A DNA stretch of 64,000 nt from Levilactobacillus tujiorum (GTDB lineage Bacteria; Bacillota; Bacilli; Lactobacillales; Lactobacillaceae): the NCBI RefSeq assembly GCF_012641185.1, contig NZ_JAAXLK010000001.1:62001-126000 (forward strand), in the 5' to 3' direction. Each line of letters begins with the position of its first letter. The stretch's first letter is position 1. Positions 62,848 to 64,000 of this stretch are shown in pieces. A program made the position numbers and the translations under genes. The notes beneath the pieces are model-generated. The model saw nothing but the letters and a program-made list of their open reading frames with translations. It did not search any database and was not told the origin of the DNA.

Positions 62848-63447
62848 ATGAAAATTGGAATTGTGGGGTCCGGAACAGTCGGGACAATTCTGGCCCAAAC
62901 ATTTAGTCGAGGAGACAACCAGATCTTGCTCAGCCATGCGAGTGGTGTGGCCAGTCTGTTGAATCGACGCGCAGAATTTGCGGAAAATGTCAGCTTCGAT
63001 GAGGTCACGGCGGCGTTACAACAGCCGTTGGTCATTGTAGCGGTACCATTCGAAGTAGCCCCAGCGGTGATGCATCAGGTGGCCGACTACCAGCAGCGAA
63101 TTGTGGTCGATGTCACCAATCAATTTACCGCAGATTTCCAGAAGATTGACACACGGCCGTTGACGGGTAGTGAAGTGATCGCTGCCGCGGCGCCTAACGC
63201 GCGGGTGATCAAGGCATTCAATACGCTCCCCCACGAATTAATGACCGGAAAAGTTGACGGGCCTGGCCGCCGCGTCCTGTTTTATGCCGGCGATAACCGT
63301 GAGGCGAAGAAGATCTTTGCCGCGTTGGTGAAGCCCCTCAACTTCCGTCCCGTCAATCTGGGGAAACTACGACATGGCGGGAGCGTCATGCAAGTTGGTG
63401 GCGGCCTAGGACACACGGCCTTTGTCCAGTTGGATGAAAAGTATTGA
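62848..63447 (+). CDS. F420-NADP-oxidoreductase-like Rossmann protein
   Basis: 199 residues. The N-terminal MKIGIVGSGTVGTILAQTFS is a GxGxxG nucleotide motif of the NADP-oxidoreductase, coenzyme F420-dependent family; VIVAVPFEVAPAVMHQVADY, IVVDVTNQFTADF and RVIKAFNTLPHELM are typical. Since lactobacilli lack F420, it probably uses NADP(H) with another substrate. ATG 62848 has GAAGGGTGA upstream; GTG 62839 would start within that site. Confidence 0.85.
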   Translation: MKIGIVGSGTVGTILAQTFSRGDNQILLSHASGVASLLNRRAEFAENVSFDEVTAALQQPLVIVAVPFEVAPAVMHQVADYQQRIVVDVTNQFTADFQKIDTRPLTGSEVIAAAAPNARVIKAFNTLPHELMTGKVDGPGRRVLFYAGDNREAKKIFAALVKPLNFRPVNLGKLRHGGSVMQVGGGLGHTAFVQLDEKY

Positions 63448-63455
63448 GGCGGCAA

Positions 63456-63471
63456 TGTTTCATGTGAAACA
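63456..63471. promoter_or_regulatory. parS-like palindrome, one mismatch
   Basis: TGTTTCATGTGAAACA, identical to the sites at 27985 and 30167; intergenic, between convergent genes. Confidence 0.6.
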
Positions 63472-63482
63472 TAACGATGCGT

Positions 63483-63514
63483 AAGGGACTGGAGAAATTG
63501 CCAGTCCCTTTTTT
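63483..63514. terminator. Terminator between convergent genes
   Basis: AAGGGACTGG / CCAGTCCCTT hairpin with an 8-nt loop and a T-run on the plus strand. Confidence 0.85.
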
Positions 63515-63552
63515 GCGGTTTGTCGGCTAATCACGCCTAGTTTCACGCATGC

Positions 63553-63996
63553 TTACAGTTGTTTGTAAAGAATCCGATTCAGACGGCCAAATTGATCGTT
63601 TCGCTGATCAATCAACTCGTAGTCGAGGTGCTCATAGAGACCGACGTGCCGGGTGACAATGTACAGTTTGTCGATGTCCGCTGCTTGAGCGGCCGTTTCT
63701 GCTTCTTGGACTAAGCGCAGACTAATCCCCTGACCGCGATAATCCGGGTTGACGTAGACGGTACTGACGAATGGAGAATAGGGGGTATCTGGGACAATAT
63801 CTTCTGCCATTAGCGCGCAACAGCCCACTAGTTGGCCGTTGTCAGTCGCATAGACGACGCGTTCCCACGGCTGCCACGTTGCCGTTTGCATGAGCTTGGC
63901 TAAGTGGCCACCAGCGGGCCAGTCGATGGCACCTATCTGGCTAGCTGCGGTTGCCCATGCGGAACTTTGTGGGGTGAGTAAGTGATAAGTAATCAA
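63553..63996 (-). CDS. GNAT-family N-acetyltransferase, start possibly outside the window
   Basis: About 147 visible residues. Motif A is TVYVNPDYRGQGISLRLVQE (about 83-102), and LYIVTRHVGLYEHLDYELID is motif B. The first possible start in the window is TTG 63996, only 4 bases from the edge, so the true start may lie beyond. The substrate is unknown. Confidence 0.85.
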   Translation of the reverse strand: MITYHLLTPQSSAWATAASQIGAIDWPAGGHLAKLMQTATWQPWERVVYATDNGQLVGCCALMAEDIVPDTPYSPFVSTVYVNPDYRGQGISLRLVQEAETAAQAADIDKLYIVTRHVGLYEHLDYELIDQRNDQFGRLNRILYKQL

Positions 63997-64000
63997 GGTC

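Overview
The window is a Lactobacillaceae chromosome segment. The order gdpP-rplI-dnaB, then walRK-yycH-yycI-walJ-htrA-rlmH, is the usual origin-proximal arrangement in this family. Further support comes from a T-box leader, a KxYKxGKxW signal peptide, LPxTG pili, MucBP and DUF5776 surface modules, and moderate GC. A Levilactobacillus-like species is a guess. Origin proximity also fits seven parS-like palindromes, one Noc-box-like palindrome and a DnaA-box cluster.

Layout. 1-6.3 kb: a gene end, a TipAS/MerR regulator, then gdpP, rplI and dnaB. 6.3-12.1 kb: flavodoxin-like reductase, MFS exporter, T-box-controlled OppA lipoprotein, small membrane or secreted proteins, tRNA-Lys. 12.1-21 kb: the WalRK cell-wall regulon operon, HtrA, a DnaA-box-rich intergenic region and rlmH. 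21-25.8 kb: an accessory zone beginning exactly at the 3' end of rlmH. Two further copies of the rlmH end lie about 1.9 kb downstream, as expected of an SCC-type integration site. The zone also holds a GNAT, an AraC/GyrI regulator, orphan genes, a MITE-like IS remnant and a broken small gene. 25.8-31.2 kb: an LRR/MucBP LPxTG protein, an Old Yellow Enzyme with its HxlR regulator, and a secreted protein paralogous to the one at 23.9 kb. 31.5-37.4 kb: a pilus operon of two LPxTG subunits plus class C and class A-like sortases.

37.4-50.8 kb: a complete type I-E CRISPR-Cas locus (cas3-cas8e-cas11-cas7-cas5-cas6e-cas1-cas2/DnaQ). It has three arrays that share a 60-62 nt leader (A, B, C) and two leaderless short arrays (B', D). 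The array flanks hold very small ORFs, mostly single-membrane-span peptides, and a decayed yefM-yoeB toxin-antitoxin pair.

50.8-64 kb: alanine dehydrogenase with an amino-acid permease, a CcpA cre site, two tandem BspA-repeat/DUF5776 surface proteins, a DUF2075 ATPase, an orphan gene, a quinone reductase divergent from an ArsR regulator coupled to a DJ-1/PfpI gene carrying an in-frame amber codon, a secreted protein, an F420-NADP-oxidoreductase-like protein and a GNAT.

The most interesting structures are the small-ORF/CRISPR juxtaposition with a leader that reuses the 3' end of cas2, the SCC-like att triplet at rlmH, and the origin-proximal set of partition and replication motifs. All statements come from reading the sequence; no database search was run.
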